In this document: positions 23,835 through 31,864 of the stretch, one piece after another
Numbering within the stretch: the first letter of the stretch is position 1
Layout: each line of letters opens with the position of its first letter
Assembly: GCF_002090155.1 (NCBI RefSeq)
Contig: NZ_BBRM01000003.1
Span: forward strand, 124,001 to 188,000
DNA: 64,000 nucleotides
Direction: 5' to 3'
From: Demequina sp. NBRC 110056
Lineage (GTDB): Bacteria; Actinomycetota; Actinomycetes; Actinomycetales; Demequinaceae
Program-made: the position numbers and the translations under genes
Notes under the pieces: model-generated
Seen by the model: the letters and a program-made list of their open reading frames with translations, nothing else
Told to the model about the DNA's origin: nothing
The model's database searches: none

Positions 23835-24812
23835 TCAGCCCTCGTCAGGGGCTGCCGCCCAGGCGGAGGAGGCCATCTCCTCGATGGTGTGGGCCATCTT
23901 CCACTCGATGTCGTCCGCGGCGAGCTCGCCGGTGGCGACGATGCGGGCGGGGTCGCCGGGGCGGCGCTCCTTGACGATGGGCTCGAGGTCGGAGTCGGCG
24001 GCTTCGAGGAGGCTGCCGACGATCTCGCGCACCGACGTGCCGTCGCCGGAGCCGAGGTTGTAGACCGGCGCCAGGGGCTTGCCGAAGTCGAGCATCCTGG
24101 CCGCCGCCACGTGGCTGTGCGCGAGGTCTTGGACGTGGACGTAGTCGCGCACGCACGTGCCGTCAGCGGTGTCGTAGTCGTCGCCGAAGATCAGCGGCGC
24201 CTGGCCGGCCTTGATGGCGCGGATCACCTTGGGGAACAGGTTGTGGGGCGACGCGTCGTAGACGTCTGGCGTGCCTGAGCCGACCACGTTGAAGTAGCGC
24301 AGGCTCGTCGCCTTCAGCGGTGCGTCGGTGTCGGCGGTGGCGCGTACCTGGTCGCGGATGAGCCACTCGCCGATGAGCTTGGACTCGCCGTAGGGCGACT
24401 CGGGCGTGGTGCCTGTCTCCTCGGTCACGACCGCCTCCGAGGGCGTGCCGTAGACGCCAGCGGACGAGGAGAAGACCAGGCGGGTCACGCCGGCGTCGGC
24501 CATCGCCTCGAGCAGGCACGCGGTGCCCTCGACGTTCTGGCGGTAGGTGTGGATGGGGAACTTCACCGACTCGCCGGCGTACTTGTAGCCCGCGCAGTGG
24601 ATCACGCCGGACACGCCGTGCTCGACCATCGCGGCACGCACCGTGTCGGTGTCCAGGATGCTGGCCTTGACGAACGGCACGCCTGAGGGGATGAACTTCT
24701 CGAAGCCGGACGACAGGTCGTCGAGGACCACCGCGTCGATGCCGGCGTCGGTCAGCGCCCGCACCACGTGCGAGCCGATGTAGCCGGCTCCGCCGGTCAC
24801 CATCCAAGCCAT
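23835..24812 (-). CDS. galE: UDP-glucose 4-epimerase GalE
   Basis: GalE interconverts UDP-glucose and UDP-galactose using tightly bound NAD. The 325-residue extended SDR starts with the Rossmann TGGAGYIGSHV, then has VIHCAGYKYAGESV, the catalytic Ser in FSSSAGVYG and Tyr/Lys in SPYGESK, and CVRDYVHVQDLAHSH. It is slightly short for the family (about 335). It lies downstream of galK on the same strand (30-bp gap), so galKE form one transcript of the Leloir pathway; galT is not in the window. A short gap before it contains AGGAG-like CAAAAGGAGC. Confidence 0.95.
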   Translation of the reverse strand: MAWMVTGGAGYIGSHVVRALTDAGIDAVVLDDLSSGFEKFIPSGVPFVKASILDTDTVRAAMVEHGVSGVIHCAGYKYAGESVKFPIHTYRQNVEGTACLLEAMADAGVTRLVFSSSAGVYGTPSEAVVTEETGTTPESPYGESKLIGEWLIRDQVRATADTDAPLKATSLRYFNVVGSGTPDVYDASPHNLFPKVIRAIKAGQAPLIFGDDYDTADGTCVRDYVHVQDLAHSHVAAARMLDFGKPLAPVYNLGSGDGTSVREIVGSLLEAADSDLEPIVKERRPGDPARIVATGELAADDIEWKMAHTIEEMASSAWAAAPDEG

Positions 24813-24842
24813 GAGAGCTCCTTTTGAGGACTGTGGTGAGTA

Positions 24843-26003
24843 CTAGATGTCGCGCCTGGCACCCTGGGAGGGCGTGACGGTGAAGATGGTCGGCTCACGC
24901 AGGCCGGCGTCGGCCAGGGCGGTGGTGACCGCCGCAGCCACGGCATCGGTCTTGTCCGCCGGCACGAGCGCGATGGAGGATCCGCCGAAGCCCCCACCGG
25001 TCATGCGCGCGCCGATCGCGCCGGCCGCGACCGCGGCCTCGCTCGCGAGGTCGATCTCGGGCACGGTGATCTCGAAGTCGTCGCGCATGGACGCCTGCGA
25101 GGCGCCCATCAGCTCGCCGATGGCGCGCGGGCCGGCCTTGCCCAGCGTGTCCACGGTGTCCAGGACCCGCTGGTTCTCGGTGACGACGTGGCGCACGCGG
25201 CGGTAGGTCTCCTCGTCCAGCACCTCCTCCGCGCGGGCCAGGTCGGCCTGGCCGATCTCCCGCAGCGTCGTCACTCCGAGCGCCGTGGCGCCGTTGGCAC
25301 AGGACGCGAAGCGGTCGCCATACCCACCCGTGGCGTGCTCGTGCTCGACGTTGGAGTTCATCACCAGGATCTGCAGACCCTCCTCGCGCAGGTGCAGCGC
25401 GACGGGGCGGGCATCCTCGGTGTCGCAGTCGAGGAACACCACGTGGTCCTCCTCGCCGAGCATGGAGGCCGCCTGGTCCAGCAGCCCGGTGGGGGCGCCG
25501 ACGGCCTTGTTCTCCGCGACACGGCCGATGCGGGCCAGGGCGAGCTTGTCCAGGCCCAGCCCCCACAGCTCATCGAAGGCCTTGCCCACGGCGCACTCGA
25601 GGGCCGCCGACGACGACAGCCCCGCACCGACCGGCACGTCCGAGTCGATCAGGATGTCCAGGCCGGTCGCGCCAGACAGGTCGATGCCGGAGTCGGCCAT
25701 CGCCCACGCGACGCCCAGCACGTAGGCGCTCCAGCCGTCCATCGTGTCCGGGCTCAGGGCGTCCAGCGACGCGACGATCTCCTCGTCGGCGAACGTCGAG
25801 CGCAGGCGCACCGTGCGGTCCTCGCGGACGCCCACGGCGGCCCAGGTGCGGCGGTCGATCGCGAAGGGGAGGACGTACCCGTTGTTGTAGTCGGTGTGCT
25901 CTCCGATGAGGTTCACCCGGCCCGGGGCCGACCAGATCCCCGTGGGGGAGTGACCGTAGGCGGCCTCGAAGGCAGCCGTCACGGAGGCAAGGTGGTCAGT
26001 CAT
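24843..26003 (-). CDS. galK: Galactokinase GalK
   Basis: This GHMP-family kinase phosphorylates galactose at C1. It has 386 residues, with the galactokinase signature GRVNLIGEHTDYNNGYVLP near the N-terminus, the ATP-binding loop VGAGLSSSAALECA and the C-terminal MTGGGFGGSSIALV. The start at 26003 is preferred over the GTG at 26015 because the latter contains the GGAG that sits 6 bases before the ATG. A variant of the dispersed motif lies at 25524. The promoter with an overlapping palindrome is at 26062-26099. Confidence 0.96.
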   Translation of the reverse strand: MTDHLASVTAAFEAAYGHSPTGIWSAPGRVNLIGEHTDYNNGYVLPFAIDRRTWAAVGVREDRTVRLRSTFADEEIVASLDALSPDTMDGWSAYVLGVAWAMADSGIDLSGATGLDILIDSDVPVGAGLSSSAALECAVGKAFDELWGLGLDKLALARIGRVAENKAVGAPTGLLDQAASMLGEEDHVVFLDCDTEDARPVALHLREEGLQILVMNSNVEHEHATGGYGDRFASCANGATALGVTTLREIGQADLARAEEVLDEETYRRVRHVVTENQRVLDTVDTLGKAGPRAIGELMGASQASMRDDFEITVPEIDLASEAAVAAGAIGARMTGGGFGGSSIALVPADKTDAVAAAVTTALADAGLREPTIFTVTPSQGARRDI

Positions 26004-26061
26004 CGGTGGCTCCACTTCGTCGTCGGCCGCTAGGGCGCGCGGGTGCTGAGTGCTGGTGTCC

Positions 26062-26099
26062 AGTATCGCAGGCTCGGGGCACCCTGTGACCGGTCACAG
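26062..26099 (-). promoter_or_regulatory. galK promoter with overlapping perfect palindromic operator
   Basis: On the minus strand GATACT (26062-26067) is a -10 box and GTCACA (26085-26090), 17 bases upstream, a 4/6 -35 box. CTGTGACCGGTCACAG (26084-26099) is a perfect 16-bp palindrome with a central CG, the symmetry of LacI/GalR-family operators, and it covers the -35 box. The divergent LacI-family gene is the obvious candidate repressor. Confidence 0.7.
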
Positions 26100-26126
26100 T
26101 CCAGTCTACCGACCGCTCCCAGCCTT

Positions 26127-26190
26127 CCGCGAAATGGATCCGAATCGCTGCTCCAAGGCCTGAGACCAGCGATTCGGATCCATCTCGCGG
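26127..26190. repeat. Long intergenic inverted repeat between galK and the lacI-family gene
   Basis: Two 24-bp arms (26127-26150 and 26167-26190) match with one mismatch around a 16-base spacer; each arm contains ATGGATCCGAATCGCTG or its complement. It lies in the 290-bp divergent gap, upstream of the galK operator relative to the regulator. Confidence 0.75.
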
Positions 26191-26293
26191 TTCTCGGGGC
26201 GTGCGAGAGACGCTCGGTAAACCCGCTTCGGGCAAGGCTCCGCGGCCGCGGCCCCGCCGCGCACTAGTGTGAACGTGCGACAGGGAGGCACCA

Positions 26294-27292
26294 GTGGCGA
26301 ACGGCAATCGCGGTCCGAGCATGCACGACGTGGCGGCGCGCGCTGGCGTGTCCCACCAGACCGTCAGCCGCGTGCTCAACGACTTCCCGGGGATCCGGCC
26401 CGAGACCCGCGACAAGGTGCTCGAGGCGATCGAGGAGCTGGGCTACCGGCGCAACCTCGCGGCGCGTGCCCTCGTGACGGGACGGTCGCAGACCATCGGC
26501 ATGATCGGCCCGGAGATCCCCGACATCGGCCCGCTGTCCACGCTGCACGCCGTCGAGCGTGCCGCGCGCGATGCCGGCCTGCACACGATGATGACGAGCG
26601 CGGACCCGTCCGCGGCGAGCGTGCGCGACGCCCTCGAGTTCCTGGTGGGCCGCAGCGTCGACGCGATCGTGCTCGTCGCCCAGCAGCGCTCCGTGCTCGA
26701 GGCGCTCGCCGGCGTCGACCCGCGCGTCCCGGTGATCCACCTGCTGACAGGCGGCGAGCCCGCCGGGTCCGCCGCATCGATCGACCAGCGGGCGGGAGCG
26801 CGGTTCGCGGTCGACCACCTCATCGGCCTGGGCCACACGCGCATCCAGCACGTGGCCGGTCCGTTGACCTACATCGAGGCGCAGCTGCGCCGCGACGAGT
26901 TCCGTTCAGCGACCGCCGAGGCCGGCCTGCCCGAGCTCGAGATACTCGAGGGCGACTGGACCACCGACTCCGGCTTCGCGGCCGGCGCGCGGCTCGACCC
27001 GAGCGCCACCGCGGTCTTCTGCGCGAACGACGACATGGCCTTTGGGCTCATCCACGCCCTCGCCACCGCAGGCCGCTCGGTGCCGGGCGACCTCTCGGTG
27101 GTCGGCTACGACGACACGGCGACGTCGCGGCACTCGCTGCCGCCGCTCACGACGGTGCGCCAGGACTTCGAGGCGGTGGGACGGCGCGCGGTCGAGCTCG
27201 TGGTCGCGCACGTCGCGGGAGAGTCTCCCGCCGCGCAGCTCATCGCGCCCGAGCTCGTCGTGCGCGCCTCGACCGCCGCGCCGAGCTCCTAG
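26294..27292 (+). CDS. LacI-family transcriptional regulator (putative gal repressor)
   Basis: This 332-residue regulator has an N-terminal LacI helix-turn-helix and hinge (MHDVAARAGVSHQTVSRVLN and YRRNLAARALVTGRSQTIG), then a periplasmic-binding-like effector domain with the family signature DLSVVGYDDTATSRHSLPPL and TTVRQDFEAVGRRAVEL. AGGGAGG lies 5 bases before the GTG start. It is divergent from galK, with a palindromic CG-centred operator overlapping the galK -35 box, so control of galKE is the simplest reading. Its stop overlaps that of the convergent SDR within a shared CTAG. Confidence 0.92.
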   Translation: MANGNRGPSMHDVAARAGVSHQTVSRVLNDFPGIRPETRDKVLEAIEELGYRRNLAARALVTGRSQTIGMIGPEIPDIGPLSTLHAVERAARDAGLHTMMTSADPSAASVRDALEFLVGRSVDAIVLVAQQRSVLEALAGVDPRVPVIHLLTGGEPAGSAASIDQRAGARFAVDHLIGLGHTRIQHVAGPLTYIEAQLRRDEFRSATAEAGLPELEILEGDWTTDSGFAAGARLDPSATAVFCANDDMAFGLIHALATAGRSVPGDLSVVGYDDTATSRHSLPPLTTVRQDFEAVGRRAVELVVAHVAGESPAAQLIAPELVVRASTAAPSS

Positions 27293-28056
27293 CTGAGCGC
27301 GACCCCCGTCACCCGCTCGAGCTCGGAGATCAGCCCAGCACGCGCATCGGCGTCCTCGACGAGGGGGTTGGGCGTGAGGGTCTGGCGGCGCTTCACGTAA
27401 CGGCCGGTGCGCAGCGCCTCCGCGTCGTCCGACACCGCGAGCCACACCTGGGTCTCGGCGCCGTCCTCGACGGGGTCCCATGCGTCGGGTCCGCCCATCC
27501 GGGTGCGGATCCAGCCCGGATCCACCACGTTCACGATCGCGTCCGGGTGTCGCTCGGCGACCTCGAAGGCGAGCATCGAGTCGTAGACCTTCGAGTCGGC
27601 GTACGCCTGGTGGCCGTTCCACTCGCGGGCGGTCCACTGCAGGTCCTCGGGGGTCCACGCCCCGTCAGCCTCAAGGCCGCTGGTGAGGTAGACCATCCGG
27701 GGCGCGACCGGCATGAGCGCCGTCAGCAGGTACGGGGCGACGACGTTGACCTGGAACAGCCGCGAGAGGCCGTCCTCGGTCTCGACGCGCTCGGAGCCGC
27801 CGCCGAGTCCCGCGTTGTGGATGATCGCGTCGTACGGTCCGTGATCGTTCGCGGCCGATGCGATCGCCCGGGTCTGCCCGAGGCTCGCCAGGTCTCCCGT
27901 CACCACGGCCAGGGCGCCGGGGTTGGCCTCGAGCGCGGCCCGGGCGCGCTCGTCGTCGCGAGCGTGCAGGACCACCTCGTGGCCGAGGTCGAGGAGCTGG
28001 CGGGCGCACTCGGCGCCGATGCCTTGCGAGGATCCGGTGATGAGGACGCGTGCCAT
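27289..28056 (-). CDS. Short-chain dehydrogenase/reductase (paralog 1)
   Basis: This 255-residue SDR resembles the light-dependent protochlorophyllide-reductase/retinol-dehydrogenase-like group. It has TGSSQGIGAECARQL for NADP, HNAGLGGG, the YxxxK catalytic pair in AYADSKVYDS and a long C-terminal substrate segment ending VEDADARAGLISELERVTGV. Substrate unknown. TACGCT lies 6 bases before the ATG at 28056, a leaderless start. Bases 27342-27351 carry a dispersed-motif copy encoding ADARAG near the C-terminus. It is a tandem duplicate of the next gene. Confidence 0.85.
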   Translation of the reverse strand: MARVLITGSSQGIGAECARQLLDLGHEVVLHARDDERARAALEANPGALAVVTGDLASLGQTRAIASAANDHGPYDAIIHNAGLGGGSERVETEDGLSRLFQVNVVAPYLLTALMPVAPRMVYLTSGLEADGAWTPEDLQWTAREWNGHQAYADSKVYDSMLAFEVAERHPDAIVNVVDPGWIRTRMGGPDAWDPVEDGAETQVWLAVSDDAEALRTGRYVKRRQTLTPNPLVEDADARAGLISELERVTGVALS

Positions 28057-28062
28057 GCGACC

Positions 28063-28068
28063 AGCGTA
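28063..28068 (-). promoter_or_regulatory. Leaderless -10 box TACGCT of SDR 1
   Basis: It lies on the minus strand exactly 6 bases before the start codon, in the 35-bp gap between the two SDR genes; SDR 1 therefore has its own promoter. Confidence 0.65.
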
Positions 28069-28091
28069 GACACGCCTGGGCGCCCGCGCGG

Positions 28092-28859
28092 TCAGCTGGT
28101 CGGCAGCACCAGTCCGGTGAGCTCCTCGAGACGGGCGACGACGGCGGCCCGAGCATCCTGGTCGAGCGAGGCCGGGTTGACGTCCTCCGCGGCGCGCTCG
28201 TGCACGAACGCGCCCGAGCCGAGCGCGAGGTCGTCGTCGCTCGTCGCCATCCACACGGGGGTGTCGGCGCCGTCCTCGAGTGGCAGCGCCGCACCCGGCC
28301 CGCCCATGGCGGAGCGCACCCAGCCGGGGTGCACGATGTTGACGGCCGCGTGCGTGGCGCTCGCCGCCAGCTCGAACACCCACATCTGCAGCAGCAGCTT
28401 CGAGTCCGCGTAGGCCTGCCCGCCGTCCCAGCCGGACGCCGCGCTATCGAAGGTGACCGTGCCGTAGCGGTGCGCGTCCGAGCCGATGTAGACCATGCGC
28501 GGCGCGAGCGGCATGAGGCACGTGAGCACGTACGGCGCGACGACGTTGATCTGCAGCATGCGTTCGAGGCCGTCGACCGTGGTCACCGGCTCGGGCTGGT
28601 CGGGCCCGAGCGCCGCGTTGTGGATCACGACGTCGAAGGGGCCGGCCCGTCGCGCCGCCGAGGCGAGCTCGCGCACCGAGGCCAGCGAGTCGAAGTCGCC
28701 CACCACCACGGCCGATGCGCCGGGCACCGCGGCGAGTGCCGCATCGGCCCTCTCGGGGGTGCGGCCGTGGACGACCACGTCGTGGCCGAGCGCGGCGAGG
28801 TCGCGCGCGGTCTGGGCGCCGATGCCCTGGGCGGATCCGGTGACGAGGATGCGAGCCAT
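28092..28859 (-). CDS. Short-chain dehydrogenase/reductase (paralog 2)
   Basis: This is the tandem paralog of the preceding gene, identical in length (255 residues) and aligned throughout: TGSAQGIGAQTARDL, HNAALG, AYADSKLLLQ and NIVHPGWVRSAMGGPG. It differs in the C-terminal substrate region, which suggests different substrates after duplication. TAGGGT lies 6 bases before the ATG at 28859, so this copy is also leaderless. Exact and 9-base copies of the dispersed motif lie at 28711 and 28740. Confidence 0.85.
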   Translation of the reverse strand: MARILVTGSAQGIGAQTARDLAALGHDVVVHGRTPERADAALAAVPGASAVVVGDFDSLASVRELASAARRAGPFDVVIHNAALGPDQPEPVTTVDGLERMLQINVVAPYVLTCLMPLAPRMVYIGSDAHRYGTVTFDSAASGWDGGQAYADSKLLLQMWVFELAASATHAAVNIVHPGWVRSAMGGPGAALPLEDGADTPVWMATSDDDLALGSGAFVHERAAEDVNPASLDQDARAAVVARLEELTGLVLPTS

Positions 28860-28865
28860 GCGACC

Positions 28866-28871
28866 ACCCTA
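28866..28871 (-). promoter_or_regulatory. Leaderless -10 box TAGGGT of SDR 2
   Basis: It lies on the minus strand, 6 bases before the start codon at 28859. Confidence 0.65.
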
Positions 28872-28973
28872 CGGACGCGGGGCTGCCAGGCGCGAAACCG
28901 AGGCCGCACTCCACCGGAACGGCACACAACGCCCAGAGAAGTACGGCCTCGGCATGCTCAGCGTACGCGCCAG

Positions 28974-28979
28974 TAGGCT
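28974..28979 (+). promoter_or_regulatory. Candidate -10 box of the carbonic anhydrase gene
   Basis: TAGGCT would give a leader of about 68 bases that includes the AAGGAG ribosome site. The rest of this 194-bp gap holds only a weak 9-bp inverted repeat (28898-28906 with 28944-28952). Confidence 0.4.
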
Positions 28980-29053
28980 GGGCGCACCGGACCATTCGTC
29001 CCGCCGCGGGCGAACGTCCGATGAACCCCCCCGGATCTTGCAAGGAGTCACCC

Positions 29054-29542
29054 ATGGGCATCGCCGATGAGCTGATCGAGAACAACGCCGCCTACGCCAC
29101 CGACTACGCCCCCGACCGGCCGCTGCCCCCGCGCCGCGAGCTCGCGGTCGTCGCGTGCATGGACTCCCGTCTGGACGTGTTCGCCCTGCTGGGCCTCGAG
29201 GTGGGCGACGCGCACATCATGCGCAACGCCGGCGGCGTCATCACGGACGACATGATCCGCTCGCTGGTCATCTCGCAGCGCAAGCTGGGCACCCGCGAGA
29301 TCATCCTGATCCACCACACCGACTGCGGCGCCCTGACCTTCACCGACGACGAGCTGCGCAACCAGCTGCTCGACGAGACCGGCCTCAAGCCCACGTGGAG
29401 CCCCGAGTCGTTCCGCGACCTCGACGCGGACCTGCGCCAGTCGATGGAGCGCCTGCGCCGCAACCCGTTCCTGGTGGACTCGTCGCAGGTGCGCGGCTTC
29501 GTGTTCGACGTGCACACGGGCAAGCTGCGCGAGGTCGTCTAG
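29054..29542 (+). CDS. Beta-class carbonic anhydrase
   Basis: This zinc enzyme hydrates CO2 to bicarbonate. The compact 162-residue form has the metal and active-site pairs ACMDSRLD (Cys-x-Asp-x-Arg) and HHTDCGAL (His-x-x-Cys), with HIMRNAGG between them. Such short beta-CAs are common in actinobacteria. AAGGAG lies 7 bases before the ATG at 29054, which fixes the start; the in-frame ATG at 29021 lacks a ribosome site. It is followed after 62 bp by a small membrane protein on the same strand. Confidence 0.93.
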   Translation: MGIADELIENNAAYATDYAPDRPLPPRRELAVVACMDSRLDVFALLGLEVGDAHIMRNAGGVITDDMIRSLVISQRKLGTREIILIHHTDCGALTFTDDELRNQLLDETGLKPTWSPESFRDLDADLRQSMERLRRNPFLVDSSQVRGFVFDVHTGKLREVV

Positions 29543-29604
29543 CCCCATGACGGCGCCCGGGGTTACCGTGGACGCCTAGGGACGTGAGACCCAGGAGGTG
29601 TCCC

Positions 29605-29862
29605 ATGTGGTGGAAGTTCTTCCAGGCGGTGCGCCGCGGCGAGTACAAGCTCGCGCCCATGACGTGGCTCACGGCGATCGCCGCCGTCATCTACACCGCG
29701 ATCCCCGTGGACCTGATCCCGGAGATGTTCCTCGGGCCGCTGGGCTTCATCGACGACCTGGGCGTGTGGGGCGTGTTCGTGATGCTCGCCACCCGTGAGA
29801 AGAACCAGTGGGAGGCGAGCCTGCAGCACGCCACGGACTACGTGGACGTGACTCCGCGCTAG
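29605..29862 (+). CDS. YkvA-like (DUF1232) small membrane protein
   Basis: This 85-residue protein carries the DUF1232 signature YTAIPVDLIPEM and GFIDDLGVWGVFV, with two short hydrophobic helices. Its function is unknown; family members are widespread small membrane proteins. AGGAGGTG precedes the ATG at 29605 with good spacing. It lies between carbonic anhydrase and a flavoprotein, all on the plus strand but each with its own ribosome site. Confidence 0.85.
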   Translation: MWWKFFQAVRRGEYKLAPMTWLTAIAAVIYTAIPVDLIPEMFLGPLGFIDDLGVWGVFVMLATREKNQWEASLQHATDYVDVTPR

Positions 29863-29955
29863 CCGGCACGCGCGGGCGCGGGTGGCGCTCCCGTGCGAAC
29901 CGTCCGCAGGAATAGGCGGGCGCCGCCGAGCGTCGCACCTCCAGGAGGTACGACG

Positions 29956-30690
29956 ATGACCAACCCCGCTCCCGAGCTCGACTTCTCCGGCCTCAAGGCC
30001 GTGTTCGTCAACTGCACGCTCAAGCCCAACCCGGCGCTCAGCCACACCCAGGGCCTGATGGAGGACTCCGTCAGGATCATGGAGGACCAGGGCGTCTCCG
30101 TGGACCAGATCCGGCTCGCGGACTTCGACGTCCCGCCCGGCGTCTACCCCGACATGCGCGAGGACGTCCCCGGCGGCAACCAGGCCGCGGACGACTGGCC
30201 CGAGCTCGCCGAGCGGATCCTCGCCGCGGACATCCTGGTCATCGGCACCCCGCTGTGGCTCGGGGAGAAGTCGTCGATCGCGACCCGGCTCATCGAGCGC
30301 CTCTACGGATTGTCGGGTGACACCAACGACCGCGGCCAGTTCCTGTACTACGGCCGCACCGGCGGCGTGATCGTCACGGGCAACGAGGACGGCGTCAAGC
30401 ACGCCTCGATGAACATCCTGTACTCGCTGCAGCACCTGGGCTACGTCATCCCGCCCAACGCCGATGCGGGGTGGATCGGCGCGATCGGGCCGGGCCCGTC
30501 CTACCTTGACGAGGGCTCGGGCGGCCCCGAGACCGAGTTCACGCAGCGCAACCTCACCTTCATGACGTGGAACCTCCTGCACACCGCGGCCTGGCTCAAG
30601 GCCTCGGGCGGCTTCCCGGCAGGCGGGAACTCCTCGGAGGCGTGGAGCGACGGCGAGCGCTTTGGCCACCCCAACCCCGAGTACCGCTGA
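29956..30690 (+). CDS. Flavodoxin-fold NAD(P)H-dependent FMN oxidoreductase
   Basis: This 244-residue protein of the NADPH-dependent FMN reductase/WrbA-like fold has AVFVNCTLKPNPALSHT at the FMN phosphate loop, ADILVIGTPLWLGEKSSI and GVIVTGNEDGVKHASMNI as family segments. The C-terminal FMTWNLLHTAAWLKA is typical of actinobacterial members. Substrate unknown; a role in quinone or redox stress is possible. AGGAGGTA lies 6-7 bases before the ATG at 29956. The gap after it contains two facing copies of the dispersed motif. Confidence 0.87.
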   Translation: MTNPAPELDFSGLKAVFVNCTLKPNPALSHTQGLMEDSVRIMEDQGVSVDQIRLADFDVPPGVYPDMREDVPGGNQAADDWPELAERILAADILVIGTPLWLGEKSSIATRLIERLYGLSGDTNDRGQFLYYGRTGGVIVTGNEDGVKHASMNILYSLQHLGYVIPPNADAGWIGAIGPGPSYLDEGSGGPETEFTQRNLTFMTWNLLHTAAWLKASGGFPAGGNSSEAWSDGERFGHPNPEYR

Positions 30691-30707
30691 GTCGACCGGG
30701 ACGGAGC

Positions 30708-30771
30708 GCCGATGCGCGTGCCGTCCCGAGTGCACCCCTCACCTGGGAGGGGGGCCGGCGAGCGCATCGGT
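30708..30771. repeat. Facing pair of dispersed motifs (possible terminator)
   Basis: The exact core on the plus strand (30708-30717) faces a one-mismatch copy on the minus strand (30762-30771). Together with flanking CGTGCCG and CGGCGAG they could form a stem around a 44-base spacer, immediately after the flavoprotein gene. Inverted pairs of uptake sequences serve as terminators in Neisseria and Haemophilus; the same may hold here. Confidence 0.65.
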
Positions 30772-30796
30772 CCTGTTCAGGTGGGCCGTGCAGCAC

Positions 30797-30802
30797 TAGC
30801 CT
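30797..30802 (+). promoter_or_regulatory. Leaderless -10 box TAGCCT
   Basis: It lies 6 bases before the ATG at 30809. Confidence 0.65.
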
Positions 30803-30808
30803 GCAGGG

Positions 30809-31312
30809 ATGGCCGAGTTCCGGATCGCGCGACGGGCGCCCGTCGCGTACGTCGGGCTCCCCGTCGAGACCACCCTCGAGACGCTTCCCGCAGACGTCGG
30901 CGCCGGCTTCGAGGAGCTGGACAGGTACGTCGAGATGCGGGGCATCGACCTCGCCGGCCCGTCCCTCCTGCGCTACCGCGACTTCTCGTACGAGGGCACG
31001 TTCACGGTCGAGGTGGGGCTGGCACTGTCGGGGCGCGGCGACCGGCCGCGCGTGCGCGATCCCTTCGTCCTCGACGAGCTCGCGAAGGGCCACTTCGCGG
31101 TCGCCGAGCAGCGCGGCCCCTACGCGTGGATCGGCGGGCTCACCCGCGAGCTGATGACGTGGGGCGAGTCGCGCGGCATGGACTACGCGGTGTCCGGCGC
31201 GGACGGGGTCGACACCTGGGAGTGTTGGTACGAGTGGTACCCCGAGCCGCCCGTCGAGAGCGCGTCCGGTCTCGAGGGCCCTGTCGAGGTGTGTCTGCTG
31301 CTACGGGCGTGA
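30809..31312 (+). CDS. GyrI-like / AraC-effector-binding domain protein
   Basis: This 167-residue stand-alone small-molecule-binding domain of the SHS2/GyrI fold has a VAYVGLPVETTLETL start, a central RDFSYEGTFTVEVGLAL strand pair and a C-terminal DTWECWYEWYPEPP that carries the family's conserved Glu and aromatic residues. Such proteins bind hydrophobic or cationic drugs, or hydrolyse cyclopropanoids, so it may bind a xenobiotic. The start is leaderless. Its last 12 bases overlap the convergent gene at 31301. Confidence 0.75.
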   Translation: MAEFRIARRAPVAYVGLPVETTLETLPADVGAGFEELDRYVEMRGIDLAGPSLLRYRDFSYEGTFTVEVGLALSGRGDRPRVRDPFVLDELAKGHFAVAEQRGPYAWIGGLTRELMTWGESRGMDYAVSGADGVDTWECWYEWYPEPPVESASGLEGPVEVCLLLRA

Positions 31313-31864
31313 GGCGCGCAGGCTGACCAGCTGGGCGAGGGCCCGGAGGCGGTCCGCCTCGACGGCCGCCGTCGCGGCCAGGTCCCGCGCGACGCGCACC
31401 AGGTCGGCCGAGCCGCCGTGGGGTGCGTAGGCGCCAGCGAGCACCACGGAGCGCAGCTGGTGGCCCGCAAGGGACCGGAGGGCGTGTGCCTGCGCCTGGG
31501 CGTCGCGCTCGCGCTCGAGCACCACTGACGAGTGATGGTCGGCAAGCGAGTCGAAGCCTCGGGCGCGCAGCCAGTCGCTGACCGTCGAGCGCACGTGCTC
31601 GGACTCCGCGGCGACCTGGAAGCACTCGGCCTGGACCGTCACGTCCGTGCCGGGCATGCGCGCGATCTGCAACGCCAACGCGGTCGTGTCCGCGGCGTGC
31701 GGCACGACCTGCTCCGCGAAGTGGAGGTCGGCGCTGCCCGTGGTGATCTGCGGGAGCTCGCGGCGGCGCATGGGTCGCTCCTTGCGCTTCGAGGGTGCGG
31801 GCGACGGCGAGGTCGCGGTCGGACGGGCCGAGGGCGGGCGCAAGGAGGTGGCGGGTGCGGTCAT
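31301..31864 (-). CDS. Hypothetical protein (187 aa), convergent overlap
   Basis: No family is recognised. The N-terminal 35 residues are Pro/Ser/Thr-rich and basic, then there is a long Ala-rich helical region with many His and Arg residues (AEQVVPHAADTTALALQIA; RDAQAQAHALRSLAGHQLRS). It lacks Cys except one. GGAG lies 7 bases before the ATG at 31864; an internal ATG (31771) would remove the low-complexity start. It overlaps the 3' end of the GyrI-like gene by 12 bases. Confidence 0.6.
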   Translation of the reverse strand: MTAPATSLRPPSARPTATSPSPAPSKRKERPMRRRELPQITTGSADLHFAEQVVPHAADTTALALQIARMPGTDVTVQAECFQVAAESEHVRSTVSDWLRARGFDSLADHHSSVVLERERDAQAQAHALRSLAGHQLRSVVLAGAYAPHGGSADLVRVARDLAATAAVEADRLRALAQLVSLRASRP

